From: Chloroflexota bacterium
GTDB taxonomy: Bacteria; Chloroflexota; Dehalococcoidia; Lucifugimonadales; Lucifugimonadaceae
Direction of reading: 5' to 3'
NCBI GenBank assembly: GCA_022564545.1
Contig: JADFLG010000007.1
Location: 1-44,107, forward strand
Length of the DNA stretch: 44,107 nucleotides
The notes under the pieces were generated by a model. The model ran no database searches. It had not been told where the DNA came from and saw only the letters and a program-made list of their open reading frames with translations. Shown here piece after piece: positions 25,311 to 33,709 of the stretch. Positions within the stretch are counted from its first letter, which is position 1. Each line of letters opens with the position of its first letter. Made by a program: the position numbers and the translations under genes.

Positions 25311-26378
25311 GTGACCGGCGATCTCACTGACAGGCGACTGCGAGCGGGCAAGCTCCCGCCAGACCTCCTCGCCAGTTTTCTCGGCGAACTGGGCACCCCG
25401 GAAAAGCGCATCTTGCTCGGGCCCGGTGTAGGCGAGGACGCTGCGTTCATATCGTTCGGCAGCACCACGCTCATCGCAAAGTCCGACCCCATAACGTTCG
25501 CCACCGACCGCATCGGCTGGTACGCAATACAGGTCAACGCCAACGACATCGCAGCCTCCGGCGGAACTCCGAAGTGGTTCCTGGCAACACTCCTGCTCCC
25601 GGAGAACGAACCCGCCTCGACCGCGAAAGAAATCTTTGGGCAGCTGCACCGGGCGGCACAGGAACTCGGCATCACGCTCATCGGCGGACATACCGAAGTT
25701 ACGGTCGGACTGCCCCGTCCGATCATTGCGGGAACGATGCTCGGCGAGGCAGCGCCGTCGGAGACCGTGAGCACTTCAACCGCGGCACCGGGGGACGACG
25801 TGATCCTCACCACGGGGATCGCAATCGAAGGAACGGCCATCATTGCCAGGGAGAGCAAATCACAGCTAACGGGTGCCGGGCTATCGGAAACCGAGATCGA
25901 AGACGCAGCTGCGCTGCTGGACTCGCCCGGAATATCGATCGTCAGCGCTGCCCGTATAGCCGGCGCTACCGGCCATGTAACCGCGATGCACGATGCAACC
26001 GAAGGCGGGCTCGCCGGTGCACTCGAAGAACTGGCCCTGGCTTCCAACACTGGAATAACCGTTGACGCCGCCCGGGTAACGGTCCTTCCAGAGACCCAAA
26101 AAGTTTGCGATGCTCTCGACCTCGATCCGTGGGGCCTGATCGCTTCAGGGGCACTACTCATCACCAACAGGCCCGCCGGGACCCAGGACATCATCACAGC
26201 GCTGTCGGACAACGGGATTCCGGCCAGTGTGATCGGCGCCGTTACCGAGTATGAAACCGAGTCTGGCCCGAACCAGGACCCACACGATCGCCTGCAACGA
26301 ATTGTGGATGGAATCGCCGGGCCGCTGCCCAGATTCGACCGAGATGAGATCGCACGCCTGTACGGTGCCGACAATTGA
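25311..26378 (+). CDS. PurM/HypE-like AIR-synthase-related protein
   Basis: A 355-residue protein if started at the GTG two bases after the previous stop; the frame also runs upstream inside that gene. The PurM-like fold is shown by LGPGVGEDAAFISFG (nucleotide loop), QVNANDIAASGGTPKWFLATLLL, GGHTEVT and MHDATEGGLAGALEELA. HypE, in the same superfamily, makes the CN ligand of NiFe hydrogenases and ends in a Cys. This protein ends LYGADN without Cys, and no hydrogenase or hyp genes adjoin. It is therefore more likely an AIR-synthase-related protein of unknown substrate than a true HypE. Confidence 0.75.
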   Translation: MTGDLTDRRLRAGKLPPDLLASFLGELGTPEKRILLGPGVGEDAAFISFGSTTLIAKSDPITFATDRIGWYAIQVNANDIAASGGTPKWFLATLLLPENEPASTAKEIFGQLHRAAQELGITLIGGHTEVTVGLPRPIIAGTMLGEAAPSETVSTSTAAPGDDVILTTGIAIEGTAIIARESKSQLTGAGLSETEIEDAAALLDSPGISIVSAARIAGATGHVTAMHDATEGGLAGALEELALASNTGITVDAARVTVLPETQKVCDALDLDPWGLIASGALLITNRPAGTQDIITALSDNGIPASVIGAVTEYETESGPNQDPHDRLQRIVDGIAGPLPRFDRDEIARLYGADN

Positions 26379-26567
26379 CAACGAGCACCGCGTATGTTCC
26401 TTCAGCGCCTCAGTGTCTGCCCCTCGGAGCTTCCTGTGCGCCCAATTGGCGGATGCACGCCCGGCGCTAAACGTTCATGCAAGGCTTAGAATGAAGTGAG
26501 CGGCACGCTGTAGCGTGTTCAGCAGAGTCGCTAAAAAAATGGCAAATTAGCGGCACGCCGACTGTCC

Positions 26568-28823
26568 ATGACCATTAGCCAAAAGAGCGGTTCGTCTAAA
26601 GCGCTTCTCAAAACGATTGGCGCGTACCTGTCTGCGGACCGGGCCGATGCTGTTGAAAACGCCCTGAACTTCGCGATCGACTCGCACCACGGTCAACTGC
26701 GAGATTCCGGCGAGCCATTTATCGAGCACCCCATAGCCACCGCGCTGTGGCTGGCCGAAATGCGGCTCGACACCACCACTATCCAGGCTGCGCTGCTCCA
26801 CGACGTGATGGAAGACTGCGGGGTTACCTTCAAGGAACTTGAGACCGACTTCGGAACCGACGTTGCAAAACTCGTAGACGGCGTCACAAAACTTAAGCGC
26901 CTCGACATGATCTCGGAGAACAGCGCAATGCGCCGGCAGGCCTCGACGCCTGAGGCAACACGTGCCGCGTCGATCCGCAAGATGCTCGTTGCAATGGCCG
27001 AAGACGTGCGTGTCGTCCTTATAAAGTTGTCCGACCGCCTGCACAACATGCGGACACTCAAACACTTGCCAGTACCCAAGCAACAGCGGATTTCGAGAGA
27101 GACGCTGGACATCTATGCACCACTTGCTCACAGGCTCGGGATGAACGAAATCAAGTGGCAGCTCGAGGACGAGGCTTTCCGGTACCTTATGCCACGGCAG
27201 TACAAGTCGATTTCTCGCCTGGTGAACCGCAAACGTGCTGAACGCGAGATATACACCGAAGCCGCGATAAAGGCTATTCAGAGACCTCTCCAGAAGGCGG
27301 GACTCAAGTGCTCGGTAGAAGGGCGGGTCAAACACCTCTACAGCACCTACAACAAGTTGCAGCGATACGAGCGCATAGGTCGCAAGTTCGACGAGATCTA
27401 CGATCTGATCGCAATCCGTGTAATTGCCGAATCCGTCGGCGACTGTTACTCAGCGCTCGGCGTGGTGCATTCAAAATGGCGACCGGTGTCCGGACAGTTC
27501 GACGACTATATCGCCAGCCCGAAAGAAAACATGTACCAGTCGCTGCACACTTCGGTACGTGGGCCCGGCAACTACCCGATCGAAGTGCAAATCCGCACCC
27601 AGGATATGCACGATATAGCTGAAGAGGGTGTGGCATCGCACTGGATGTACAAGGGCGACGACGACGGCTCCCCCCGTATCGACAACTTCGACCAGAAGAT
27701 GTCGTGGCTCCGGCAACTGGTCGACTGGCAGCGCGAACTTTCAGGCGACGACGAATATCTCGCCACGGTCCGCACCGATATTCTCCAGGACCAGGTGTTC
27801 GTCTACACGCCGCAGGGCGACGTCAAAGACCTGCCGGCCGGGGCAACGCCAATCGACTTTGCGTACCGCATCCACACCGACCTCGGTCACAACACCGTGG
27901 GGGCGGTCGTAAACGGCAAACTCACTGCGCTCAATACTCAACTTCAAAACGGAGATGTCGTCGAGATTCGAAAGGCCAGGATCCCGCGCGGGCCCAGCCT
28001 CGACTGGCTCAACCCCGACCTTGGATACCTGGTGACCGGCAGTGCGCGAACCAAGGTTAAACAATGGTTCAGGAAGCAGGAACGTCAGAGCAATATCCGC
28101 CGTGGCAAAGACCTGCTCAGAAAGGAAATGCGTCGCCTCGGGCTGAACAAATCTGAAAAAGAAATCGTGGCAATCATGGACTACGAAAGCCTGGACGAAC
28201 TCGCAGAAGCGCTTGGTGTCGGCCAGATTTCCATTGCCAGGGTCGCCGAAACTATCAGCCCCGAGCCCGATGAGGTCTTCACTCCAGAGTTCACACCCGG
28301 GCAACCGCCTGCCGATCAGACCAGGGGCCTTGTGGTGATGGGCGAGCCTGGCCTCATTACCCGAGTCGCAAAATGCTGCAGCCCGGTTTACGGAGACGAG
28401 ATAACGGGGTACCTGACCCGCGGCCGAGGCGTAACGGTCCACCGGCGCAACTGCCCCATTCTGAGGGACGCCAAAGACCCCGAGCGCCATACCCCTGTTG
28501 CGTGGGGACACCATGAAACGACCTATGCATCGAGACTTCAGATCGAGGCATTCGACCGCGTGGGCCTGATTCGCGACATCACGAATGTGGTCTCGTCGGA
28601 AAACGTCAATATCCACTCGCTCACATCTGAAGAAGATGAAAAGACCAACGCATGTACGGTGTCCCTCACGGTGTACACTACAGGTGTAGAGCAGCTAAGC
28701 AGGCTCTTCTCCCGCGTGGAAACAATCCCGGGCGTAAGCAGCGTCTTCCGGGTAACCGAGGCGCAGGATCCCAAACAGAAAGAACTTCGCGAACCCCGCA
28801 AGCCGCGTAATTCATCTTCATAA
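26568..28823 (+). CDS. rel: Bifunctional (p)ppGpp synthetase/hydrolase
   Basis: A 751-residue Rel/SpoT enzyme with all domains. The HD hydrolase has HHGQLRDSGEPFIEHP and ALLHDVMEDCG (His78-Asp79, Glu82-Asp83), so the hydrolase looks active. The synthetase has YDLIAIRV, DYIASPKENMYQSLHTSV and VEVQIRTQ-like VQIRTQDMHDIAEEG. The TGS domain starts VFVYTPQGDVKDLPAGATPIDFAY. A zinc-finger-like segment (CCSPVYGDEI...RRNCP) and a C-terminal ACT domain follow. It makes and degrades the stringent-response alarmones in response to amino-acid starvation at the ribosome. rpsT follows 82 bases later. Confidence 0.93.
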   Translation: MTISQKSGSSKALLKTIGAYLSADRADAVENALNFAIDSHHGQLRDSGEPFIEHPIATALWLAEMRLDTTTIQAALLHDVMEDCGVTFKELETDFGTDVAKLVDGVTKLKRLDMISENSAMRRQASTPEATRAASIRKMLVAMAEDVRVVLIKLSDRLHNMRTLKHLPVPKQQRISRETLDIYAPLAHRLGMNEIKWQLEDEAFRYLMPRQYKSISRLVNRKRAEREIYTEAAIKAIQRPLQKAGLKCSVEGRVKHLYSTYNKLQRYERIGRKFDEIYDLIAIRVIAESVGDCYSALGVVHSKWRPVSGQFDDYIASPKENMYQSLHTSVRGPGNYPIEVQIRTQDMHDIAEEGVASHWMYKGDDDGSPRIDNFDQKMSWLRQLVDWQRELSGDDEYLATVRTDILQDQVFVYTPQGDVKDLPAGATPIDFAYRIHTDLGHNTVGAVVNGKLTALNTQLQNGDVVEIRKARIPRGPSLDWLNPDLGYLVTGSARTKVKQWFRKQERQSNIRRGKDLLRKEMRRLGLNKSEKEIVAIMDYESLDELAEALGVGQISIARVAETISPEPDEVFTPEFTPGQPPADQTRGLVVMGEPGLITRVAKCCSPVYGDEITGYLTRGRGVTVHRRNCPILRDAKDPERHTPVAWGHHETTYASRLQIEAFDRVGLIRDITNVVSSENVNIHSLTSEEDEKTNACTVSLTVYTTGVEQLSRLFSRVETIPGVSSVFRVTEAQDPKQKELREPRKPRNSSS

Positions 28824-28849
28824 ACGTTTCGAATATTCAACCAGTCGCA

Positions 28850-28869
28850 CACCCCGTGGGGTGCACCCC
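28850..28869 (+). promoter_or_regulatory. Overlapping hairpins in the rpsT leader
   Basis: CACCCC-GT-GGGGTG (28850-28863) and the perfect palindrome GGGGTGCACCCC (28858-28869) share the GGGGTG strand, so only one can form at a time. They lie 37 bases upstream of the S20 start. They could be a regulatory or attenuation element, or simply processing structure after rel. Confidence 0.35.
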
Positions 28870-28905
28870 AATCGCGCACACCGTGGCGCTCACCAAGGAA
28901 TATCA

Positions 28906-29163
28906 ATGCCCGCCGCCAAAACTCTGCGCGCTCAGCAACGCAAAGCCGCCAGAAACCGATCGACCCGATCGTTCACTCGCAGCCGAGTAAAGACAGCGAC
29001 CGCGGCCATTGCCGAAGGCACGAAGAACGACGACTCCGATGCCGCGCTAAAAAGCGCGGTTTCTGCCCTCGACAAGGCAGTCACCAAGGGCGTTCTGCAC
29101 CGAAACACCGCCGCTCGCAAGAAGTCACGGCTCACCAGGCAGTACAACAAGATTTCTGGCTAA
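28906..29163 (+). CDS. rpsT: Ribosomal protein S20
   Basis: An 85-residue basic helical protein: MPAAKTLRAQQRKAARNRSTRS, then KTATAAIAEG, and KGVLHRNTAARKKSRLTRQYNKI, the S20 hallmark. The start is placed at the ATG with AAGGAAT eight or so bases upstream; the frame extends further up without similarity. S20 binds 16S rRNA early in 30S assembly. Length is normal. Confidence 0.95.
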   Translation: MPAAKTLRAQQRKAARNRSTRSFTRSRVKTATAAIAEGTKNDDSDAALKSAVSALDKAVTKGVLHRNTAARKKSRLTRQYNKISG

Positions 29164-29177
29164 CCTGGTACTGACCT

Positions 29178-29765
29178 TTGACCCAGGGTACAGATCAATC
29201 CCACGACCACGCAGCCGAAACCCATCGGCCAGGGCCGTCGCCACAGTCCGACGGCACCCAGTACAACTGGCGCATTCACCACCCTTTCGAAGGTGTTGAA
29301 GACCGCGTTGCCGTCGAGGTCGCACCCTGGAAAGGCCTGCTGCCCCGCTGGCGGTTCGTTGTGCCTGGCGATTTCAAAGGCGTCGCCCGATGGGGAATCG
29401 GGCCCGCGGGCACCGGCGAAATAGACGAAGACGTAAAAAGACCCGCGAAAGAGGGCCCAATTCAAATGGTCAACGGCCCCATCGTCGTATGGTTCGGCGG
29501 TCATGAGCCGCTATCGACAAAACAGTCGGCGTACCTCGTCTTCGAAGGCGAAGTACCGCACTATGTGGCTTTCGGTCAGGCCGAAAACGTCGGGGGGCCG
29601 CCTGGCAACCTCGAAGGCATTTCGTTCGGCGACGACCACCCGGTCCATCCTGGCGGTCCAACTCTTGATCCCGCCCATAATCACGAGCATGGCCCGCCTG
29701 AGGCGGCGCACGACCACGCCGGGCCAGACCACGCGGCGCACGACCACGCGGGGCACAACCACTAG
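29178..29765 (+). CDS. Hypothetical protein with His-rich termini
   Basis: A 195-residue protein started at TTG (29178), 14 bases after rpsT; no ATG is available until mid-gene, so the start is uncertain. The N-terminus contains HDHAAETH. The core (about 29-165) has NWRIHHPFEGVEDRVAVEV, WGIGPAGTGEIDEDVKR and YVAFGQAENVGGPPGNLEG, for which I know no family. The last 30 residues are His repeats (HNHEHG, AHDHAGPDHAAHDHAGHNH), typical of metal-binding or metal-storage tails. No signal peptide is evident. The tail-coding DNA is a short tandem repeat that also encodes the N-terminus of the next gene in another frame. Confidence 0.6.
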   Translation: MTQGTDQSHDHAAETHRPGPSPQSDGTQYNWRIHHPFEGVEDRVAVEVAPWKGLLPRWRFVVPGDFKGVARWGIGPAGTGEIDEDVKRPAKEGPIQMVNGPIVVWFGGHEPLSTKQSAYLVFEGEVPHYVAFGQAENVGGPPGNLEGISFGDDHPVHPGGPTLDPAHNHEHGPPEAAHDHAGPDHAAHDHAGHNH

Positions 29766-30555
29766 AAGACGCCTGGGTGGAATCGTTATTCCAGCCGTGG
29801 TTACGCTGCTCGCGCTAACGGCATGTGACTCTGAGTCGGTGCCGCCAGTCACAGCTCCAGTTGCATCCCCAACTGTGGTTACAGTGCCGACTTTTACGGC
29901 AACACCGGTCGTGATATATGTGACTGTGATCGTGACCGCCACCCCAACCCCCGCAGTGCAGGCGCCAGGGCAAGTGAACGAGGCAAGCAGTACCGCAACG
30001 TCCTCTGCGTTCGGATCTGGCGGGTCTGGCGGGTCTGGCGACTCTGGTTCAAGCGCGACATCGACTGCTCAACAGCCGATCCCCGTGCTCATCCCAACTG
30101 TAGTGGTCACAACACCCACCGGTCCGACGGCAACGCCGACCTCGACTCCAGCCGCGGAGCCGGTGCCGACCGCGTCGCCTGTTCCGCCCCGGGCTCCGGC
30201 ACCGACCACAACATCGGCGCCGGGACCCGCCCCAACGGCAATGTCGACGGCAATGCCAACTCACACGCCGGCGCCAACCTTAACACCGACCCCGACTGCC
30301 ACGCCGACGCCGACCCCGCTCCCAACTACGTCTCCTGCTCCGCCCGTGTCTCCAACATCCGTGGCACCAACGACAACGGCAACAGCGCTGACAGGGTTCG
30401 ACCCATTTGGCCCCGACAAAAATTGTGGAGACTTCGAAGACTGGGCATCAGCAAATGCTTTCTTCATCGCTGCGGGCGGACCCGCCGATGATCCTCACGG
30501 GCTGGATGGGAACAACGACGGCGTACCCTGCCAATCTCTTCCCGGAGCTCCCTGA
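29689..30555 (+). CDS. Excalibur-domain lipoprotein with long Pro/Thr/Ala linker
   Basis: A 288-residue protein starting at the only in-frame ATG before its signal sequence. This start lies inside the previous gene, giving a 77-base overlap in a different frame. An Arg/Thr-rich lead (RRRTTTPGQTTRRTTTRGTTTRRR) precedes a signal peptide with lipobox LLALTAC. Then comes about 180 residues of Pro/Thr/Ala/Ser repeats, a likely extended surface stalk. The end (about 245-288) is an Excalibur domain: KNCGDFEDWASANAFF and DPHGLDGNNDGVPCQSLPG, with the Asp-rich calcium-type loop and two Cys. Excalibur domains occur on extracellular proteins and nucleases. It is probably displayed on the cell surface. 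Confidence 0.75.
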   Translation: MARLRRRTTTPGQTTRRTTTRGTTTRRRLGGIVIPAVVTLLALTACDSESVPPVTAPVASPTVVTVPTFTATPVVIYVTVIVTATPTPAVQAPGQVNEASSTATSSAFGSGGSGGSGDSGSSATSTAQQPIPVLIPTVVVTTPTGPTATPTSTPAAEPVPTASPVPPRAPAPTTTSAPGPAPTAMSTAMPTHTPAPTLTPTPTATPTPTPLPTTSPAPPVSPTSVAPTTTATALTGFDPFGPDKNCGDFEDWASANAFFIAAGGPADDPHGLDGNNDGVPCQSLPGAP

Positions 30556-30691
30556 CCCGGGTGTGCCTCAACCTGTGCACGCCACCCGATGAATACTTCA
30601 GAATTTCCCAATTCCGGGTTCACACCGGTCTCCCCTGCTTCGTTTTCACGGGTGAATCCGAACTGATGATCGCAAACGGTGCCATTTTTCA

Positions 30692-30719
30692 TTGACTTTT
30701 CAGAGCGAGCACTGATAAT
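30692..30719 (+). promoter_or_regulatory. lexA promoter
   Basis: TTGACT (30692-30697), a 16-base spacer and GATAAT (30714-30719) form a good promoter. A second -10-like TATAAT lies at 30739-30744 but lacks a matching -35. The SOS-like site begins four bases after the first -10, over the expected start of transcription. Confidence 0.6.
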
Positions 30720-30722
30720 TTC

Positions 30723-30736
30723 CGAACATTAGTGCG
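30723..30736. promoter_or_regulatory. SOS-box-like operator at lexA
   Basis: CGAACATTAGTGCG matches GAAC-N4-GTTC with one base change (GTGC for GTTC). It is embedded in an 18-base imperfect palindrome (30721-30738). Its left half, GAACAT, is identical to that of the perfect site at 2734-2747. Autoregulation of lexA through such a site is the rule in bacteria. Confidence 0.6.
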
Positions 30737-30799
30737 GATATAATGCGACCACCAGATGTTCTGGAGGGCCGCTCAGGGCAAAGAGTAAGGGCAAGGCAG

Positions 30800-31456
30800 A
30801 TGAAAACACTCTCAGAACGCCAGCAGTTGATCCTGTCGTTCATCGAGGAGTTCATTGAAGAACACGATTACCCGCCAACCGTTCGCGACATACAGCACGG
30901 CTGTGGTATCAGCTCCACGTCGGTCGTCTCGTACAACCTGGACCGTTTGAAAGACAGCGGCGCTCTAAGCCGTGACTCCGAAGTCTCGCGTGGTCTGAAA
31001 CTGGCAGGCCAGAAGGGCGGTTCGTCTGGACCCGTCAGTATCGATACTGTAGCGGTGCCGTTACTCGGCACCATCGCCGCTGGATCGCCGTTTCCGATGC
31101 CAGAGAACGACACCTGGTCTGACCTGACCGGCCAGGAACTCATCGACCTGCCACAGGCAATTATTGGTACCGGCGACGGCCTGTACGCACTGAAGGTGCG
31201 CGGCGAGTCGATGATCGACGCCCTGATTTGCGATGGCGACCTGGTAATCATGGAACAGACCTCTACTGTGCGGAACGGGCAAATGGCCGCGGTCCGAATA
31301 AAGTCTGACAACTCGACGACTCTCAAGCACTACTACGCCGAAGGACCGCGGACCCGGCTCGAGCCGGCGAATCCGCTAATGGAAGCGATGACATTCAATT
31401 CCGACGACGTGGAAGTGCTCAGCAGGGTTGTCGGAGTATGGCGCTATCTCGGGTAA
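30800..31456 (+). CDS. lexA: LexA SOS repressor
   Basis: A 218-residue repressor. The start is placed at MKTLSERQQLILSF, where LexA homology begins; an in-frame ATG at 30743 would overlap the operator/promoter region and add 19 unrelated residues. The N-terminal winged helix has PPTVRDIQHGCGISSTSVVSYNLDRL (about 25-50). The self-cleavage site is the Ala94-Gly95 bond in TIAAGSP. The catalytic dyad is Ser137 (VRGESMID) and Lys176 (TTLKHYY). On RecA activation it cleaves itself and derepresses SOS genes. Its operator-like site upstream and the perfect site at the phage module suggest one regulon in this window. Confidence 0.93.
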   Translation: MKTLSERQQLILSFIEEFIEEHDYPPTVRDIQHGCGISSTSVVSYNLDRLKDSGALSRDSEVSRGLKLAGQKGGSSGPVSIDTVAVPLLGTIAAGSPFPMPENDTWSDLTGQELIDLPQAIIGTGDGLYALKVRGESMIDALICDGDLVIMEQTSTVRNGQMAAVRIKSDNSTTLKHYYAEGPRTRLEPANPLMEAMTFNSDDVEVLSRVVGVWRYLG

Positions 31457-31602
31457 TCGCCCGGAACAATAGCCGACTGGCCCACAAATATTCACAATTT
31501 GACGATAAATGATCGTTTCACACTGGCGTATAATGGCTGGTGGACCTCGGTCCTTTTCAACAGGCCCCATAGAACATAACGGGGTAACTCGGAGCTTTTT
31601 CT

Positions 31603-31806
31603 GTGTTCCAAAACATCGGTCCACTCCAAGTCATCATCGTCCTGGTAATCGTCCTGCTCCTTTTCGGAGTCGGCAAACTGCCGCAGGTCGGCAGAGGGAT
31701 GGGTCAGGCGATCAACGAGTTCAAATCGGCAATCGGCAGTAAGACCGACACCCCCGACTCGGACGACACGACCGCCGACAATAGCGCCGACTCCAAGGCT
31801 TCCTAA
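31603..31806 (+). CDS. tatA: Sec-independent translocase subunit TatA
   Basis: A 67-residue protein starting at GTG with GGAG upstream. It has one N-terminal membrane span (PLQVIIVLVIVLLLF), the hinge FGVGKLP, an amphipathic helix GRGMGQAINEFKSAIG and an acidic disordered tail. TatA oligomers form the pore for folded proteins with twin-Arg signals. It lies downstream of lexA, facing tatC end to end. A -10-like TATAAT occurs at 31529-31534, but its only good -35 (TTGACG, 31499-31504) is 24 bases away, so the promoter is unclear. Confidence 0.9.
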   Translation: MFQNIGPLQVIIVLVIVLLLFGVGKLPQVGRGMGQAINEFKSAIGSKTDTPDSDDTTADNSADSKAS

Positions 31807-31857
31807 TCGGCGTGCGGCGTCGTTAAGTCAACGCCCCGGGCCCAGGCAAGGACAACA

Positions 31858-31880
31858 CCGACGCTGCTATGCAGCGTCGG
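31858..31880. terminator. Hairpin shared by convergent tatA and tatC
   Basis: CCGACGCTGC and GCAGCGTCGG form a perfect 10-base stem with a three-base loop. The structure covers the tatC stop codon and lies 52 bases after tatA. Strong T-runs are missing on both sides, so termination in both directions is plausible but not certain. Confidence 0.5.
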
Positions 31881-32607
31881 GCTCGGTTTGACCGCGCTCA
31901 ACCAGCTTCACGAGCAGCATCCCGACCTCGAACAACAGCATTACCGGGACCGCCACGATGACCTGCGATACCGGGTCGGTGGGCGTAACGATGGCGCCGA
32001 ACACGAACGCGATCAGGATCATCCAGCGACGCTTGGTCTTTAGCCAGCCCGAATTGATCAACCCGATCTTCGCCAGCAGGAACATCACGATTGGAATCTC
32101 GGCGATGATCCCCAGCCAGAAAATGATGCTGACCATCAAAGAGACGACGTTAGCGGCGGTAATCTGGGGGACCGCCAGGTTGCCCTGGAATCGCAGCATG
32201 AAGCCGAAAAGGCGCGGAATCAGGACCAGGTAGGCAAACGACGCTCCAGCCACGAACATTACAAGCCCGCCGGGCACCAGAAAATAGATGTATTTGCGTT
32301 CGCTCGGCTTCATTCCTGGCCTGAAGAACATCGACATTTCCCACATGAAATAAGGCAGCGATACTGCCAGTGCAGCCAGGATCGCCAGTTTAGCTGCGGC
32401 AACCCAGGCATCGGTAAGCCCGAGTTGAATAATCTCGCCCCCTTCAGCAACGATGAGGCGCTTCGTTTCACGAGTGAACAGCTCGAAGATACGCGAGAAA
32501 TTCGCCAGCGCGATCCCGATGAGAATCGCGGCGAGAATCGCGACACGGATCAGCCGCTTTTTCAGCTCGTCGAGGTGTTCGAGCACTGACATGGCGTCGT
32601 CTCTCAC
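31867..32607 (-). CDS. tatC: Sec-independent translocase subunit TatC
   Basis: A 246-residue integral membrane protein with about six spans. The N-terminus MSVLEHLDELKKRLIRVAI carries the LxELRxRL-type signature that reads the twin-Arg signal. FMWEMSMFFRPGMKPSERKYIY and the later GIIAEIPIVMFLLAKIG plus FVFGAIVTPTDPVSQ are characteristic. TatC with TatB forms the substrate receptor. The gene overlaps tatB by four bases and is the last of a coupled operon. Confidence 0.93.
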   Translation of the reverse strand: MRDDAMSVLEHLDELKKRLIRVAILAAILIGIALANFSRIFELFTRETKRLIVAEGGEIIQLGLTDAWVAAAKLAILAALAVSLPYFMWEMSMFFRPGMKPSERKYIYFLVPGGLVMFVAGASFAYLVLIPRLFGFMLRFQGNLAVPQITAANVVSLMVSIIFWLGIIAEIPIVMFLLAKIGLINSGWLKTKRRWMILIAFVFGAIVTPTDPVSQVIVAVPVMLLFEVGMLLVKLVERGQTEPDAA

Positions 32608-33056
32608 GACTTCACCTCGTCCACGTCAGGTCCTTTTGCCGAAGAGCTCTCCGCTTCGCTCGCGGCCGAACCGGACAGCTTCAAATCCGGTATCCCGGCC
32701 CGCACATCGTCGTTGCCCTTTACCGGCGGGCGGTTCAATTGCCGACTCCTTGATACGGACCCGGAGTTGATGTCAGCAGCGTTCTTTACGTCCTCTGCGA
32801 TCTGGTCAAGCGCCAAATCCTCCCGCAAGGCCGCAGCTTCTTTTGCCAGGCCCTCACTGTCGACCTGCTTTTTGATCTCTTCGAGGTCGATTGCCTCGGT
32901 GATCATCGACTGTAGTTCTGCCCGCTGCCGCCTCAGATTGGAGTACAACCGGCGACCCTCGCGAATGCCCTCAAGCAACCGCTTTGGCCCCAGCACAAAC
33001 AGTGCAACGGCCCCGAGCAGTAGAAACTCAAGACCACCAATACCGAAAAAATTCAT
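32604..33056 (-). CDS. tatB: TatA/TatB-family translocase subunit, probably TatB
   Basis: A 150-residue protein: MNFFGIGGLEFLLLGAVALFVLGPKRL gives the single span and the GP hinge typical of TatB rather than TatA. A long amphipathic helix (EGIREGRRLYSNLRRQRAELQ) follows, then about 100 hydrophilic residues. The first residues lack the Glu-8-type acidic position of E. coli TatB but have Glu10. Four-base overlaps with maf before it and tatC after it indicate translational coupling. Confidence 0.85.
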   Translation of the reverse strand: MNFFGIGGLEFLLLGAVALFVLGPKRLLEGIREGRRLYSNLRRQRAELQSMITEAIDLEEIKKQVDSEGLAKEAAALREDLALDQIAEDVKNAADINSGSVSRSRQLNRPPVKGNDDVRAGIPDLKLSGSAASEAESSSAKGPDVDEVKS

Positions 33057-33709
33057 CTCAGGAACTTTGCCCCGACACAGTCTGGACGAGCATGCCCGTG
33101 GCAGATGATGTTGCCCGGTGGCAGCAGTCCCGTATTTTCAAGCAGCTCACTCGTCACGCACATTGGAAGCCCTACAACGTTTAAGTAGCATTCATCGTAA
33201 CTCGCTACGGGAGCGAACGAACTGTCTTGAATTCCATACCCGCCCGCCTTGTCGAGCGGCGAGCCGGTTGCGACATAGTCAGCAATCTCGCCAGCTTCAA
33301 GTTCGCGCAGTAAAACCAACGTGCTGACGAAATCTGTATGAGATTCGCCATCGGGCCCAACGACAGCCACCCCGGAAATCACATCATGCGCCCGGCCGCT
33401 CATACGCCGCAGCATATCGACAGCATGAACCGGCGATTCAGGTTTGCCGAGTATGTGTCCGTCCAGAACGACTATCGTGTCTGCACCAAGTACAAACGCA
33501 CCGGGCGTTAGTTCGGCAGCCGTTCTCGCTTTTTCAAGCGCCAGCCGCTGAACAGCATCATCAAGAGCGCCCGGTCCTGATAACAGCCTGTCTTCGTCGA
33601 TATCGGTGGAAACAACTTTGAACTCGATGCCTGCCTCACCAAGAATCTCAGCCCGACGCGGCGATCTGCTGGCAAGTATCAACGCTCTGTTGTGGTCGGA
33701 GCCCATCAA
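33053..33709 (-). CDS. maf: Maf-family nucleoside triphosphate pyrophosphatase
   Basis: A 218-residue protein. ILASRSPRRAEIL is the family N-terminal motif. VLGADTIVVLDG has the catalytic Asp, then KPESPVHAVDMLRRMSGRAHDVISGVAV and GSPLDKAGGYGIQ. The enzyme removes pyrophosphate from non-canonical or modified nucleotides (dTTP/UTP or m7GTP subfamilies). The family core ends near GLPMCVTSELLENTG. A tail of about 25 residues, LPPGNIICHGHARPDCVGAKFLR, contains two Cys and two His and is unusual. It overlaps the methyltransferase and tatB genes by four bases each. Confidence 0.9.
   Translation of the reverse strand: MMGSDHNRALILASRSPRRAEILGEAGIEFKVVSTDIDEDRLLSGPGALDDAVQRLALEKARTAAELTPGAFVLGADTIVVLDGHILGKPESPVHAVDMLRRMSGRAHDVISGVAVVGPDGESHTDFVSTLVLLRELEAGEIADYVATGSPLDKAGGYGIQDSSFAPVASYDECYLNVVGLPMCVTSELLENTGLLPPGNIICHGHARPDCVGAKFLR

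Noticed and set aside
25265-26374. Minus-strand frame of 369 codons
   Set aside because: It is the antisense shadow of the HypE-like gene, Ser/Pro/Ala-rich and without motifs.
27741-28616. Minus-strand frame of 291 codons
   Set aside because: It is antisense to rel, whose domains are complete.
31499-31534. TTGACG and TATAAT upstream of tatA as a promoter
   Set aside because: The hexamers are 24 bases apart, too far for a normal housekeeping promoter.
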